A stretch of DNA of 64,000 nucleotides. Source: Streptomyces griseus (lineage in GTDB: Bacteria > Actinomycetota > Actinomycetes > Streptomycetales > Streptomycetaceae). Shown here in pieces: positions 45,369 to 55,373 of this stretch. The translations under genes were made by a program, and so were the position numbers. How positions within the stretch are numbered: the stretch's first letter is position 1; the number at the start of each line of letters is the position of its first letter. Location of the stretch: contig NZ_UAVD01000039.1 in assembly GCF_900460065.1 (NCBI RefSeq), positions 62,001 through 126,000 of the forward strand, written 5' to 3'. Under the pieces are notes generated by a model that did not search any database, was not told the origin of the DNA, and was given only the letters and a program-made list of their open reading frames with translations.

Positions 45369-47300
45369 GTGGCGGGCAGGATCAATGACGACGACGTGAA
45401 GGCGGTACGGGACGCGGTCCCGATCGACGCCGTCGTGTCCGAGTACCTCCAGCTGCGCAACGCGGGCGGCGGGAATCTCAAGGGCCTCTGCCCCTTCCAC
45501 GACGAGAAGTCCCCCTCCTTCCAGGTCAGCCCCGGCAAGGGCCTGTTCCACTGCTTCGGCTGCCAGGAGGGCGGCGACACGATCGCCTTCGTGATGAAGA
45601 TCGACCACCTCTCCTTCTCGGAGACGGTCGAGCGCCTCGCCGCCAAGGCGGGCATCACCCTGCGCTACGAGGAGGGCGGCTACAACCCCTCCCACCAGCG
45701 CGGCGAACGCATCCGGCTGATCGAGGCCCACCAGGCCGCCGCCGAGTTCTACGTCCGCGCGCTGGAGAGCCCCGAGGCCGAGATCGGCCGCGCGTTCCTC
45801 GCCGAGCGCGGCTTCGACCAGGACGCCGCCGCCCACTTCCGCGTCGGCTACAGCCCGGCCGGCTGGGACCACCTCACCCGCTATCTGCGCGGCAAGGGCT
45901 TCAGCGACAAGGAGCTGATCACCTCCGGCCTCTCCCAGGACGGCCGGCGCGGCCCCATCGACCGCTTCCGCGGCCGGCTCATGTGGCCCATCAGCGACAC
46001 CGCGGGCGACATCGTCGGCTTCGGCGCCCGCAAGCTCCGCGACGACGACAACGGCCCGAAGTACCTGAACACCCCCGAGACCCCGATCTACAAGAAGTCC
46101 CAGGTGCTGTACGGCATCGACCTGGCCAAGAAGGACATCGCCAAGGCCAGCCGCGCCGTCGTCGTCGAGGGCTACACCGACGTCATGGCCTGCCACCTCG
46201 CCGGGGTCACCACCGCCATCGCCACCTGCGGCACCGCCTTCGGCAACGACCACATCAAGATCCTGCGCCGCCTCCTCATGGACAACGGCAGCGCCCGCGT
46301 CATCTTCACCTTCGACGGCGACGCGGCCGGCCAGAAGGCCGCCCTGCGCGCCTTCGAGGACGACCAGAAGTTCGCCGCCGAGACCTACATCGCCATCGCC
46401 CCGGACGGCATGGACCCCTGCGACCTGCGGCTCGCCAAGGGCGACGACTCCGTGCGCGACCTGGTCGAGCCGCGCACCCCGCTCTTCGAGTTCGCCCTGC
46501 GCCAGATCGTCGGCCGGTACGACCTGGAGACCCCGGCCGGCCGCGCCGCCGCCCTCGACGAGGCCGCCGCCGTCGTCGCCAAGATCAAGACGAGCAGTGT
46601 GCAGCGCGAGGTGGCCGTCCAGCTCGCCGGACTCGTCGGCATCCTCGACCAGGAGTTCGTCGTCCACCGCGTCGCCCAGCTCGCCCACTGGGCCCGCAGC
46701 AAGGGCGGCGACCACGGGGACCGCGGCGGCCGGGGCGGACCCCAGGGCCGGGGCTCGCGCGGCGGCGCCCCGCAGCAGCCCGCGCCCGCGCCCGCCCCCG
46801 GCTTCTCCGGCCCCGCGCTCAACCTCCGCAGCCCCGCCCACCGCACCGAACGCGAACTGCTCAAACTCGCCCTCCAGAAGCCCGCCCTGGTCTCCCCGGC
46901 CTTCGACGCCTACGGCGTGGACGAGTTCACCGCCCCGCCCTACGCCGCCGTGCGCCAGTGCATCGAGGAGGCCGGCGGCGCCGAACAGGGGATCGCCGAC
47001 AACCGCGAGTATCTGGTCGCCGTCATGGACGCCGCCCCCGACAACACCGTCCGCAACCTCGTCACCGAGCTCGCCGTCGAGGTCTTCCACGGCCGGATCA
47101 TCGACGAGACGTACGCGGGCATGCAGCTCGTCCACGTCCGGCTGCGCGCCGTGGACCGCCGCATCGACGACGTCCAGGGCAGCCTCGTCCGCCTCGGCAG
47201 CCACGTGGCCCCCCAGGACCTGGCCGCCGCGCAGAACGAGGTCTGGGTCCTCCAGCAGTACGCCCAGACCCTGCGCGCCCACGGCGCCGCCGCGCTGTGA
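45369..47300 (+). CDS. dnaG: DNA primase
   Basis: A 643-residue primase making RNA primers at the replication fork. The N-terminal CHC2 zinc finger (GLCPFHDEKSPSF ... FHCFGCQEGGD), the catalytic core (FRGRLMWPI), the Toprim domain (VVVEGYTDVMACH, FTFDGDAAGQKAA) and the C-terminal helicase-binding region are in normal order. A Gly/Arg/Pro-rich linker at about residues 450-480 precedes the C-terminal domain. Start GTG 45369. Confidence 0.96.
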   Translation: MAGRINDDDVKAVRDAVPIDAVVSEYLQLRNAGGGNLKGLCPFHDEKSPSFQVSPGKGLFHCFGCQEGGDTIAFVMKIDHLSFSETVERLAAKAGITLRYEEGGYNPSHQRGERIRLIEAHQAAAEFYVRALESPEAEIGRAFLAERGFDQDAAAHFRVGYSPAGWDHLTRYLRGKGFSDKELITSGLSQDGRRGPIDRFRGRLMWPISDTAGDIVGFGARKLRDDDNGPKYLNTPETPIYKKSQVLYGIDLAKKDIAKASRAVVVEGYTDVMACHLAGVTTAIATCGTAFGNDHIKILRRLLMDNGSARVIFTFDGDAAGQKAALRAFEDDQKFAAETYIAIAPDGMDPCDLRLAKGDDSVRDLVEPRTPLFEFALRQIVGRYDLETPAGRAAALDEAAAVVAKIKTSSVQREVAVQLAGLVGILDQEFVVHRVAQLAHWARSKGGDHGDRGGRGGPQGRGSRGGAPQQPAPAPAPGFSGPALNLRSPAHRTERELLKLALQKPALVSPAFDAYGVDEFTAPPYAAVRQCIEEAGGAEQGIADNREYLVAVMDAAPDNTVRNLVTELAVEVFHGRIIDETYAGMQLVHVRLRAVDRRIDDVQGSLVRLGSHVAPQDLAAAQNEVWVLQQYAQTLRAHGAAAL

Positions 47301-47509
47301 GGCCCCACCGATCCACCGGGCCGGTAACCGCCCGGTGACGGACCGGAACCAGAAAGTCCCCGCACGCCCCTCGTGACAGTCGTGTGTCGTACCCCACACT
47401 GGGGAATGTCTGAGTCATCGGAGCACGCCGGCCCGCAGGGGAGCATCTCGGGGCCGGACCGGCCTCCACCCCCCTGTCATCCGGCAGCGATCACCTGGAG
47501 GTCGCCCCC

Positions 47510-48601
47510 GTGCAGACCCGGACCGTGACGACCACGACCGAGACCATCGCGGCCATCCCGGCGCAGAGCAGGTCCCTGCACCACCCGGAGACCACCGCCG
47601 GCCCGCCCGGACACGCACCCGAGGCAGTCATGGTGGAAGCCACGCACCTCCCCGACCCGCCGGAGCCGCGGAACCGGGCGGACTCCGGCGGCGCCACCTC
47701 CGACCTCTTCCGGCAGTATCTGCGCGAGATCGGCCGCATCCCGCTGCTCACCGCCGCCGAGGAGGTCGAACTCGCCCGCCGCGTCGAGGCCGGCCTCTTC
47801 GCCGAGGAACGCCTCGCGGGCACCCCGGACCTCGACTCCCGCCTCGCCGGCGACCTGGACCGGCTGGTCGTGATGGGCCGCACGGCCAAACGCCGCCTCA
47901 TCGAGGCCAACCTCCGCCTCGTCGTCTCCGTCGCCAAGCGCTACGTCGGCCGCGGCCTGACCATGCTCGACCTGGTCCAGGAGGGGAACCTCGGACTGAT
48001 CCGGGCCGTGGAGAAGTTCGACTACGCCCGGGGCTACAAGTTCTCCACGTACGCGACCTGGTGGATCCGCCAGGCCATGTCCCGCGCCCTGGCCGACCAG
48101 GCCCGCACCATCCGCGTCCCCGTCCACGTCGTGGAACTGATCAACCGCGTGGTGCGGGTCCAGCGCCGCCTCCTCCAGGAACGCGGCGTCGAACCGACCG
48201 CCGAGGACATCGCCGTCGACCTCGACCTGACACCCGAGCGGGTCACCGACATACTCCGCCTGGCCCAGGAGCCCGTCTCCCTGCACGCCCCCGTCGGCGA
48301 GGAGGACGACGTCTCCTTCGGCGACCTCATCGAGGACGGCGACGCCGCCTCGCCCGTCGAGTCCGCCGCCTTCCTCCTGCTGCGCGAACACCTGGAGGCG
48401 GTGCTCTCCACCCTCGGCGAGCGCGAGCGCAAGGTCGTGCAACTGCGGTACGGCCTGGAGGACGGGCGGCCCCGCACCCTGGAGGAGATCGGCCGGATCT
48501 TCGGCGTGACGCGCGAACGCATCCGCCAGATCGAGTCCAAGACCCTCAGCAGGCTGCGGGACCACGCCTTCGCCGACCAACTCCGCGGCTACCTCGACTG
48601 A
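47510..48601 (+). CDS. hrdA: Group 1/2 sigma-70 factor, HrdA-like
   Basis: A 363-residue sigma factor of the RpoD family without a large region 1.1. Region 1.2 is DLFRQYLREIGRIPLLTAAEEVELA, region 2 LDLVQEGNLGLIRAVEKFDYARGYKFSTYATWWIRQA, region 4 contains TLEEIGRIFGVTRERIRQIESKTLSRLR. The essential HrdB is longer; position next to dnaG points to the non-essential HrdA. Start GTG 47510 gives a Thr-rich N-terminus; GGAGG precedes it. Confidence 0.88.
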   Translation: MQTRTVTTTTETIAAIPAQSRSLHHPETTAGPPGHAPEAVMVEATHLPDPPEPRNRADSGGATSDLFRQYLREIGRIPLLTAAEEVELARRVEAGLFAEERLAGTPDLDSRLAGDLDRLVVMGRTAKRRLIEANLRLVVSVAKRYVGRGLTMLDLVQEGNLGLIRAVEKFDYARGYKFSTYATWWIRQAMSRALADQARTIRVPVHVVELINRVVRVQRRLLQERGVEPTAEDIAVDLDLTPERVTDILRLAQEPVSLHAPVGEEDDVSFGDLIEDGDAASPVESAAFLLLREHLEAVLSTLGERERKVVQLRYGLEDGRPRTLEEIGRIFGVTRERIRQIESKTLSRLRDHAFADQLRGYLD

Positions 48602-48620
48602 TCCGGACGCTCCCCAGAAC

Positions 48621-50549
48621 CTAGTCCACCTCGGCCAGCGCCTCCGCGAACTGGGCCGCGTACAGCCGGGCGTAGGCGCCCCCGGCCGTCAACAGCTCCT
48701 CGTGCGTCCCCTGTTCGACGATCGACCCGTTCTCCATCACCAGGATCACGTCCGCGTCCCGGATCGTGGAGAGCCGGTGCGCGATCACGAACGACGTACG
48801 CCCGTGGGCGAGGCGCGCCATCGCCTTCTGGATCAGCACCTCGGTCCGGGTGTCCACCGAGCTGGTCGCCTCGTCGAGGACCAGGATCACCGGATCGGAC
48901 AGGAACGCCCGAGCGATGGTGATCAGCTGCTTCTCGCCCGCGCTGACCCCGGACCCCTCGTCGTCGATCACCGAGTCGTACCCGTCGGGCAGCGTCCGGA
49001 CGAACCGGTCCGCGTGCGCCGCCCGGGCCGCCTCCTCGATCTCCTCCCGGGTGACCTCGCGCGAAGCGCCGTACGCGATGTTCTCCGCGATCGTGCCGCC
49101 GAACAGCCAGGTGTCCTGGAGCACCATGCCGATGGAGGACCGCAGATCGTCCCGCGACATCTTCGCCACGTCGACGCCGTCGAGCGCGATCCGCCCACCG
49201 GTCACCTCGTAGAACCGCATCAGCAGGTTGACCAGCGTCGTCTTGCCGGCCCCGGTCGGACCGACGATCGCGACGGTCTGCCCCGGCTCCACACTCAGCG
49301 ACAGATCCTCGATCAGCGGCTTCTCCGGCTCGTAGCGGAAGGCCACCTTCTCCAGCGAGACCCGGCCCTCCAACCGCTCCGGCCGCTCCCCGTGCTCCGG
49401 ATCCGCGTCCTGCTCCCCGGCGTCCAGCAGCTCGAAGACCCGCTCCGCCGAAGCGATGCCCGACTGCACCAGATTGGCCATCGACGCGACCTGCGTCAAC
49501 GGCATCGAGAACTGCCGCGAGTACTGGATGAACGCCTGCACATCGCCGATCGACAGCGTGCCCGAGGCGACCCGGAGCCCGCCGACCACCGCGACCAGCA
49601 CATAGTTGATGTTCGAGATGAAGAACATCAGCGGCTGCATGAGCCCGCTGGCGAACTGGGCCTTGAACCCCGCCTCGTACAGCGCCTCGTTCTGCTCGGC
49701 GAAGTCCCGCGCGGACTCCTCCTGCCGGCCGAAGACCTTCACCAGGGTGTGCCCGGTGTACATCTCCTCGATGTGGGCGTTGAGCGTCCCCGTCACCCGC
49801 CACTGCTGCACGAACTGCGGCTGCGACCGCTTGCCGACCTGCGTCGCCACGACCACCGACAGCGGCACCGTCACCAGCGCGACCAGGGCCAGCAGCGGCG
49901 AGATCCAGAACATCACGACCAGCACGCCGACGATCGTCAGCAGCGAGTTGATGAGCTGCCCCAACGTCTGCTGGAGGGTCTGCGAGATGTTGTCGATGTC
50001 GTTCGTCGCCCGGCTCAGCACGTCACCGCGCTTGGCCCGGTCGAAGTACGACAGCGGCAGCCGCGCCAGCTTCGTCTGGAGGTCCTCACGCAGCTGGAAC
50101 ACGATCCGGTTGATGATCCGGATGGACAGCCGCGTCGCCACCAGCATCAGCAGCCCGGCCCCGACGTAGACCAGCAGGGCCACCAGCAGGACGTTCCCCA
50201 CCGCGCCGAAGTCGATGCCCTCGCCCGGGGTGAAGTCCACCCCCGACAGCATGTCGGCCATCGACCCCCGGCCGTCCTCCCGCAGCCCCTCGATCGCCTG
50301 CGCCTTCGTCGTCCCCTCGGGCATCCCGCGGCCGACGACACCGCCGAAGATCAGGTCGGTCGCCATGCCGAGGATCTTCGGCCCGGCCACCGAGAGCGCG
50401 ACGCTCACCGCCACCGCGCCCAGCATCAGCCACAGCGAGGCCTTCTCCCGGCCGAACCGCCTCAGCAGCCGCTTGCTCGACCCCTTGAAATCCATCGACC
50501 GGTCGGTGGGCGCGCCCCCGGCCATCATCCGTCCGCCCGGACCGGCCAT
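48621..50549 (-). CDS. ABC exporter, fused permease/ATPase (second half of a heterodimer)
   Basis: A 642-residue type IV ABC exporter: six membrane spans in the first ~340 residues, then an ATPase with Walker A GPTGAGKTT, signature VSAGEKQLI (degenerate from LSGGQ), Walker B VILVLDEATSSVD and H-loop AHRLS. It includes an extracytoplasmic insert between the first two helices (about residues 65-115). Its ATG overlaps the stop of the upstream transporter gene (TAATG), so both make a heterodimer. Substrate unknown; probably a drug or lipid. Confidence 0.93.
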   Translation of the reverse strand: MAGPGGRMMAGGAPTDRSMDFKGSSKRLLRRFGREKASLWLMLGAVAVSVALSVAGPKILGMATDLIFGGVVGRGMPEGTTKAQAIEGLREDGRGSMADMLSGVDFTPGEGIDFGAVGNVLLVALLVYVGAGLLMLVATRLSIRIINRIVFQLREDLQTKLARLPLSYFDRAKRGDVLSRATNDIDNISQTLQQTLGQLINSLLTIVGVLVVMFWISPLLALVALVTVPLSVVVATQVGKRSQPQFVQQWRVTGTLNAHIEEMYTGHTLVKVFGRQEESARDFAEQNEALYEAGFKAQFASGLMQPLMFFISNINYVLVAVVGGLRVASGTLSIGDVQAFIQYSRQFSMPLTQVASMANLVQSGIASAERVFELLDAGEQDADPEHGERPERLEGRVSLEKVAFRYEPEKPLIEDLSLSVEPGQTVAIVGPTGAGKTTLVNLLMRFYEVTGGRIALDGVDVAKMSRDDLRSSIGMVLQDTWLFGGTIAENIAYGASREVTREEIEEAARAAHADRFVRTLPDGYDSVIDDEGSGVSAGEKQLITIARAFLSDPVILVLDEATSSVDTRTEVLIQKAMARLAHGRTSFVIAHRLSTIRDADVILVMENGSIVEQGTHEELLTAGGAYARLYAAQFAEALAEVD

Positions 50550-52282
50550 TACGCGGCCTCCGCTTCCGTCAGCTGGGAGAGCACGATCTCCCGGTACGTT
50601 TCATTGCCGTCCATCAGCTCGTGATGGGTGCCGGTCCCCACGACCCGGCCCTCGTCCAGCACCAGGATCCGGTCCGCGTCGCGGATGGTCGCCACCCGCT
50701 GCGCCACGATCACCACGGTCGCCCCGGCGGTCTCCCGCCCCAGCGCGGCCCGCAGCGCGGCGTCCGTCGCGTAGTCCAGCGCGGAGAACGAGTCGTCGAA
50801 CAGATAGATCTCCGGGCGCTGCACCAGCGTCCGGGCGATGGCCAGCCGCTGTCGCTGCCCGCCGGACACGTTGGTGCCGCCCTGGGCGATCGGCGCGTCG
50901 AGCCCGTGCTCCAGCGCCTCGACGAACTCCTTCGCCTGCGCCACCTCCAGCGCGTGCCACAACTCCTCGTCGGTGGCGTCCGGATTCCCGTACCGCAGGT
51001 TCGTCGCCACGGTCCCCGAGAAGAGGTACGGCTTCTGCGGCACCAGCGACACCGTCCTCGCCAGCAGCGCCGGATCCAGCGTCCGCACGTCCTCGCCGTC
51101 GACCAGCACCGCGCCGTCCGTCGCATCGAACAGCCGGGGTACGAGCCCGAGCAGCGTGGACTTCCCGCTGCCCGTCGACCCGATCACCGCGGTCGTCTCC
51201 CCGGGCCGCGCCACCAGATCCACCGCCCGCAGCACCGGCTCCTCCGCACCCGGGTAGCGGAACTCCGCGCCCCGCACCTCCAGATGCCCGTGCCGCCGCA
51301 GCTCGGTCACCGGAGCGACGGGCGGCACGACACTCGACTCGGTCCCGAGGACCTCCTCGACGCGCTCCGCGCACACCTCGGCGCGCGGCACCATCATGAA
51401 CATGAACGTGGCCATCATCACGGCCATCACGATCTGCATCAGGTAGGCGAGGAACGCGGTCAGCGCACCGATCTGCATCCCGCCGCTGTCGATCCGGTGC
51501 GCGCCGAACCACACCACCGCGATCGACGACAGGTTGACCACCGTCATCACGGTCGGGAACATCAGCGCCATCAGCCGGCCGGTCGCCACCGACACATCGG
51601 TCAGCTCGGTGTTCGCCCCCCGGAAGCGCTTCTCCTCGTACCGGTCCCGGACGAAGGCGCGGATGACCCGGTTGCCGGTGATCTGCTCGCGCAGCACCCG
51701 GTTCACGCCGTCCAGCCGCTCCTGCATGGTGCGGAACAGCGGACCCATCTTCCGCACGATGAGGCCGACCGAGACACCGAGCACCGGCACGACCGCCAGC
51801 AGCACGGCGGAGAGCGGCACATCCAGGCCGAGCGCCATGATGATGCCGCCGACGCACATGATCGGGGCCGACACCATCAGGGTGAACGCCAGCAGCACCA
51901 GCATCTGGATCTGCTGGACGTCGTTGGTGGTCCGGGTGATCAGCGAGGGCGCCCCGAAGCGCCCCAGCTCACGGGCCGAGAAGGACTGCACCCGGTCGAA
52001 GACGGCGGCCCGCACGTCGCGGCCGAGGGCGGAGGCGGTCCGGGCCCCGTAGTACACGGCGCCCACGTTGCAGAGAACCTGGACGACACTGACGGCGATC
52101 ATGAAACCGCCGAACTCCAGGATGTAACCGGTGTCGCCCGCGACGACACCGTTGTCGATGATGTCGGCGTTGAGGCTGGGCAGATACAGCGTGGCGCAGG
52201 TCTGGAGGAGCTGGAGGAGCACCAGCAGCACGATGGGTTTCTTGTACGGGCCCAGATGGGCCCGCAGGAGTTTTATGAGCAC
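50549..52282 (-). CDS. ABC exporter, fused permease/ATPase (first half of a heterodimer)
   Basis: A 577-residue ABC exporter: VLIKLLRAHLGPYKKPIVLLVLLQLLQT opens the membrane domain; the ATPase has Walker A GSTGSGKST, signature VSGGQRQR, and a Walker B that reads IYLFDDSFSALD, where the catalytic Glu is replaced by Asp or Ser as in degenerate sites of heterodimeric exporters, and a Q in VAQRVAT at the H-loop. Together with the downstream half it should form one consensus and one degenerate ATP site. Start GTG 52282. Confidence 0.92.
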   Translation of the reverse strand: MLIKLLRAHLGPYKKPIVLLVLLQLLQTCATLYLPSLNADIIDNGVVAGDTGYILEFGGFMIAVSVVQVLCNVGAVYYGARTASALGRDVRAAVFDRVQSFSARELGRFGAPSLITRTTNDVQQIQMLVLLAFTLMVSAPIMCVGGIIMALGLDVPLSAVLLAVVPVLGVSVGLIVRKMGPLFRTMQERLDGVNRVLREQITGNRVIRAFVRDRYEEKRFRGANTELTDVSVATGRLMALMFPTVMTVVNLSSIAVVWFGAHRIDSGGMQIGALTAFLAYLMQIVMAVMMATFMFMMVPRAEVCAERVEEVLGTESSVVPPVAPVTELRRHGHLEVRGAEFRYPGAEEPVLRAVDLVARPGETTAVIGSTGSGKSTLLGLVPRLFDATDGAVLVDGEDVRTLDPALLARTVSLVPQKPYLFSGTVATNLRYGNPDATDEELWHALEVAQAKEFVEALEHGLDAPIAQGGTNVSGGQRQRLAIARTLVQRPEIYLFDDSFSALDYATDAALRAALGRETAGATVVIVAQRVATIRDADRILVLDEGRVVGTGTHHELMDGNETYREIVLSQLTEAEAA

Positions 52283-52420
52283 GCGGATCTCTCGGAATCG
52301 GCGGAAGGCAGCAGCGCCCCAGTTTCGCGTACGCCGTACTCCGCGGGCGAACCCTTTTCGCCAAGCCCAGGTCAAACCTGGAGCGCGCGCGGGAGCCCCC
52401 CGCACTCCGGAATCACGGAC

Positions 52421-53872
52421 TCACTCCGGGTGCGCGCCGCCGAAGGCCCCGGGGTGGATCTGGTCCCGGGTCGCCGCGTACTGCTGACGCACCGCACCGC
52501 CGACCGCCAGCTCGTCCCCGGGCTCCAGCACCTGGGCCGCGGCCCCCTGCCAGGCCGGGGGAGTACGCGGATCGAGGGAGCCCTGCGAGACCCCCAGCGC
52601 CCACGCCGCCTGCCGGGCCGCGCCGATCGCCGCGTACTGGGCGGGCTGCGGCACCACGACCTGGGTGCCGAACACCGCCGGAGCCAGGGCCTGCACGGCG
52701 GGCAGCTCGGCGGCGGCGCCGAGCAGGAAGACGCGCCGCACCTCCACCCCCCGCCCCCGCAGTACGTCGAGGGCGTCGGCCAGCGAGCACAGCATCCCCT
52801 CGAACGCAGCCCGCGCCAGATGCTCCGGCTTCATCGACTCGCGCCGCAGCCCGCTCAGGGTCCCCGCGGTGTGCGGCAGCTGGGGGGTGCGCTCACCCTC
52901 CAGATACGGCAGCAGCACCAGTCCGGAGGCCCCCGGCGTCGACTTCAGCGCCAGCGCGGACAGCTCCTCCAGCCCCTCCACGCCCAGCATCTCGGCGGTC
53001 CCGCGCAGCGCGCGCACGGCGTTGGAGAGGTGGACGACCGGCAGATGCATCCCGGTGGCGTCGGCGAACGAGGTGATCATGCCGTTCTGATCGGCGAGCG
53101 CCTCGTGGTGCACGGCCATCACGGACCCGGAGGCCCCCAGCGACACCACCGCGTCGCCCACCGCGACCCCGAGCCCGAAGGCCGCGGCCATGGTCTCGCC
53201 GGTGCCCGCGGAGATCAGGAGCCCCTCGGGCGTCATCCCGGCGGAGTCGGCGGGCCCGAGGACCTCGGGCAGCGCGGCGGAGTGCCCGAGGGCGATCTCC
53301 ACCAGATCGGGCCGGTAGGAGGCGGACCCGGCCGACCAGTACCCGGTGCCCGAGGCCGCGCCCCGGTCCGTGGTCCGCCGGGCGGGCCGGCCCAGCAACT
53401 GCCACACGAGCCAGTCGTGCGGCTGGAGCACCGCGGCCACCCGCTGGGCGTTCTCCGGCTCGGTCCGCGCCAGCCAGCGCAGCTTCGCCACCGGCTGCGC
53501 TGCCCCGGGCACGGCCCCGACGGCTTCCGCCCAGGCCCCCCGCCCGCCGAGCGCGTCGACGAGATCGGCCGCGGCGACCTGGGCCCGCCGGTCGTTGCCG
53601 AGCAGGGCCGGACGCACGAGGTTGCCCTGCTGGTCCAGCGGCACCAGCCCGTGCTGCTGCGCCGAGACCCCGATGGCCTGCACGCCTTCGAGCAGCCCGC
53701 CGGAGGCCGCCTCGCCGAGCGAGAGCAGCCAGGCCTGCGGATCGACCTCGGTGGCCTTGGCCTCGACCGGATGGGCGGCGTACCCCTCCCGGAGCACGGC
53801 GCCCGAGTCCGTGTCACAGACCACGATGTGTGTGTAGGCGGAAGAACTGTCCAACCCCGCGACTATGCCCAT
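52421..53872 (-). CDS. FGGY-family carbohydrate kinase (xylulokinase-like)
   Basis: A 483-residue kinase of the FGGY family. ATP/sugar motifs are GLDSSSAYTHIVVCD, GVSAQQHGLVPLD, the ribokinase-like GLVLLPYLEGERTPQLPHTAG block (FGGY signature 2) and a C-terminal LLGAAAELPAVQAL. Similar to xylulokinase XylB, but the sugar is not certain; no xylose isomerase is adjacent. Start ATG 53872. Confidence 0.87.
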   Translation of the reverse strand: MGIVAGLDSSSAYTHIVVCDTDSGAVLREGYAAHPVEAKATEVDPQAWLLSLGEAASGGLLEGVQAIGVSAQQHGLVPLDQQGNLVRPALLGNDRRAQVAAADLVDALGGRGAWAEAVGAVPGAAQPVAKLRWLARTEPENAQRVAAVLQPHDWLVWQLLGRPARRTTDRGAASGTGYWSAGSASYRPDLVEIALGHSAALPEVLGPADSAGMTPEGLLISAGTGETMAAAFGLGVAVGDAVVSLGASGSVMAVHHEALADQNGMITSFADATGMHLPVVHLSNAVRALRGTAEMLGVEGLEELSALALKSTPGASGLVLLPYLEGERTPQLPHTAGTLSGLRRESMKPEHLARAAFEGMLCSLADALDVLRGRGVEVRRVFLLGAAAELPAVQALAPAVFGTQVVVPQPAQYAAIGAARQAAWALGVSQGSLDPRTPPAWQGAAAQVLEPGDELAVGGAVRQQYAATRDQIHPGAFGGAHPE

Positions 53873-54012
53873 GGGGAGATTCTGCCGCACCCCGCGACTT
53901 ACCGGTAACCGCCGCCGTGGGCGAGGCGCCCCGGCCCGTGACCGCGTCCGCGTGGCCCCGTCGCGTACCGGACGGGACCACGCGGACACGGCCGTGGGCC
54001 GCGGACACGGCC

Positions 54013-54318
54013 TCAGGTATTGGTGGTCCCCCAGTCGTCCTCGAAGCCGTTCTGGCTGCTGCGGTCCCGCAGCGACCGGACCCGCTCGGCGACGGACGCG
54101 GGCACCTTGTCCCCGACCTTGTCGCTGACCGAGTGGTACGCCTTGCCCGCGATGTCCCGCCCGCTGTGGGCGGCGCTCTCGGCGGCGTTGCGCACGGCGG
54201 GGTTCTCCGTGAACTGCCGGGCCGACTTCTTCAACTGCTCGTAACGCTCGCGCCCGGCTCGCGTGCCGAGCACGTAACCGAGGGCCACTCCGGCGATGAA
54301 CGTGAGCCGGTACCGCAT
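54013..54318 (-). CDS. YtxH-like membrane-associated protein
   Basis: A 101-residue protein that starts with one hydrophobic helix (MRYRLTFIAGVALGYVLGTRAGRERYEQ) followed by a long amphipathic helical tail (KKSARQFTENPAVRNAAESA), like YtxH stress proteins. GGAAGGGTGG precedes ATG 54318. Function unknown. Confidence 0.8.
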   Translation of the reverse strand: MRYRLTFIAGVALGYVLGTRAGRERYEQLKKSARQFTENPAVRNAAESAAHSGRDIAGKAYHSVSDKVGDKVPASVAERVRSLRDRSSQNGFEDDWGTTNT

Positions 54319-54500
54319 GGCTGCCACCCTTCCTACGCTTGGTGCGACGTGTGCAGCCCGCCTACCCGCGAGCACCCGAGATCACCCCGGGCGATACCGA
54401 TTGGCGGAGCACCCCCCTGCTTGCGCTAATGTATGTGTCGCAGCGAACGCGCGCCGCCCGGCAGCCGCCAGGCAGGTAAGATTTCGCAGCGACGCAGCAA

Positions 54501-54573
54501 TCCCCTGTAGCTCAATTGGCAGAGCAGCCGGCTGTTAACCGGCAGGTTACTGGTTCGAGTCCAGTCGGGGGAG
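54501..54573 (+). tRNA. tRNA-Asn (GTT)
   Basis: A 73-base cloverleaf with acceptor TCCCCTG paired to CGGGGGA, discriminator G, anticodon GTT at 54534-54536 in the loop CTGTTAA, and a standard T arm GGTTCGAGTCC. CCA is not encoded. Confidence 0.96.
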
Positions 54574-54578
54574 CGCGA

Positions 54579-54651
54579 TCCCCTGTAGCTCAATTGGCAG
54601 AGCATTCGGCTGTTAACCGGAGGGTTACTGGTTCGAGTCCAGTCGGGGGAG
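54579..54651 (+). tRNA. tRNA-Asn (GTT), second copy
   Basis: A tandem 73-base near-copy of the preceding tRNA, differing mainly in the anticodon stem (TTCGG/CCGGA). The anticodon is GTT. Only 5 bases separate the two, so they are probably one transcript ended by the hairpin at 54663. Confidence 0.96.
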
Positions 54652-54662
54652 CGGTACGGAAG

Positions 54663-54684
54663 AGGACCCTTCGGGGTCCTTTTT
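54663..54684 (+). terminator. Rho-independent terminator after the tRNA-Asn pair
   Basis: Stem AGGACCC/GGGTCCT closed by a TTCG tetraloop and followed by five T residues. Confidence 0.85.
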
Positions 54685-54886
54685 CGCGTGCCCGGCCGAC
54701 ACCTCCCCGGGGGCTCCGAGGGGGCCCCGGAGTGACTCTTTCGGGTCTTCTTGATCTCCCCCGCAACCGGGCAGCACGCAGCGCCGTCCTCAAGATCAGG
54801 TGAAGTCGGCCATCCGAAGCGAGAGATCGTATGACCGGCTATGCTGCGGCAGACGGTGCGCACACTTGTACGCGCCACGCCGAAAC

Positions 54887-54960
54887 GGGGCGGTAGCTCA
54901 GCCGGTTAGAGCAGCGGACTCATAATCCGTCGGCCGTGGGTTCGAGTCCCACCCGCCCCA
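54887..54960 (+). tRNA. tRNA-CAT (elongator Met or Ile2)
   Basis: A 74-base cloverleaf with acceptor GGGGCGG paired to CCGCCCC, discriminator A, and anticodon CAT at 54921-54923 in the loop CTCATAA. It lacks the C1-A72 mismatch and the three G-C pairs of initiator tRNA, so it is either elongator tRNA-Met or the lysidine-modified tRNA-Ile2; sequence alone does not decide this for me. Confidence 0.93.
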
Positions 54961-54997
54961 CCGTTGCGGTGACTGGCAGGAACGTTCCTACCAGCAT

Positions 54998-55038
54998 CGA
55001 AGCGCCCCGACCGGTGATGACCGGGTCGGGGCGCTTCG
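54998..55038 (+). terminator. Terminator of tRNA-CAT
   Basis: A 15-bp perfect stem (CGAAGCGCCCCGACC and complement); the loop is itself the short palindrome GGTGATGACC-like. Confidence 0.75.
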
Positions 55039-55373
55039 GCGTTTCGGGCCTCCCGCGCGAGAGGTGCGCGAGCGGCGGTGCCGGAGACCCCGAACGGCCG
55101 TCACGGGCGGCAACGAACGACTCGGCTCATCGGTCCGGGGCCAGGACGCGGGACCCACCGGCCGGCATCACGTGACCGGAGATCCTCGACCGCACCCCCC
55201 GATGCCGTCCCTCGACGAAGGGGACGATCCGGCGTACCGAGGAGTTCCCCGGCAGCCGCACGGCCACACCCGGCGCGCACGGTGAGTCGTCGTCGAGGAC
55301 CGACACCCTTCGGCGGCGCGCGGCGAGTGTCGGGGGAATTGCCGGACCCGGTCTCCGGGGCGCGCCGATTGCG

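Noticed and set aside
50621..53908. A 1095-codon plus-strand frame opposite the ABC exporter and sugar kinase genes
   Set aside because: Arg/His/Gln-rich translation with no domain; it crosses three real genes on the other strand.
54501..54651. Direct repeat of about 73 bases considered as a mobile-element end
   Set aside because: Both copies fold as complete tRNA-Asn genes; tandem tRNA duplication is common.
54887..54960. Initiator tRNA-fMet
   Set aside because: No C1-A72 mismatch and no three G-C pairs in the anticodon stem.
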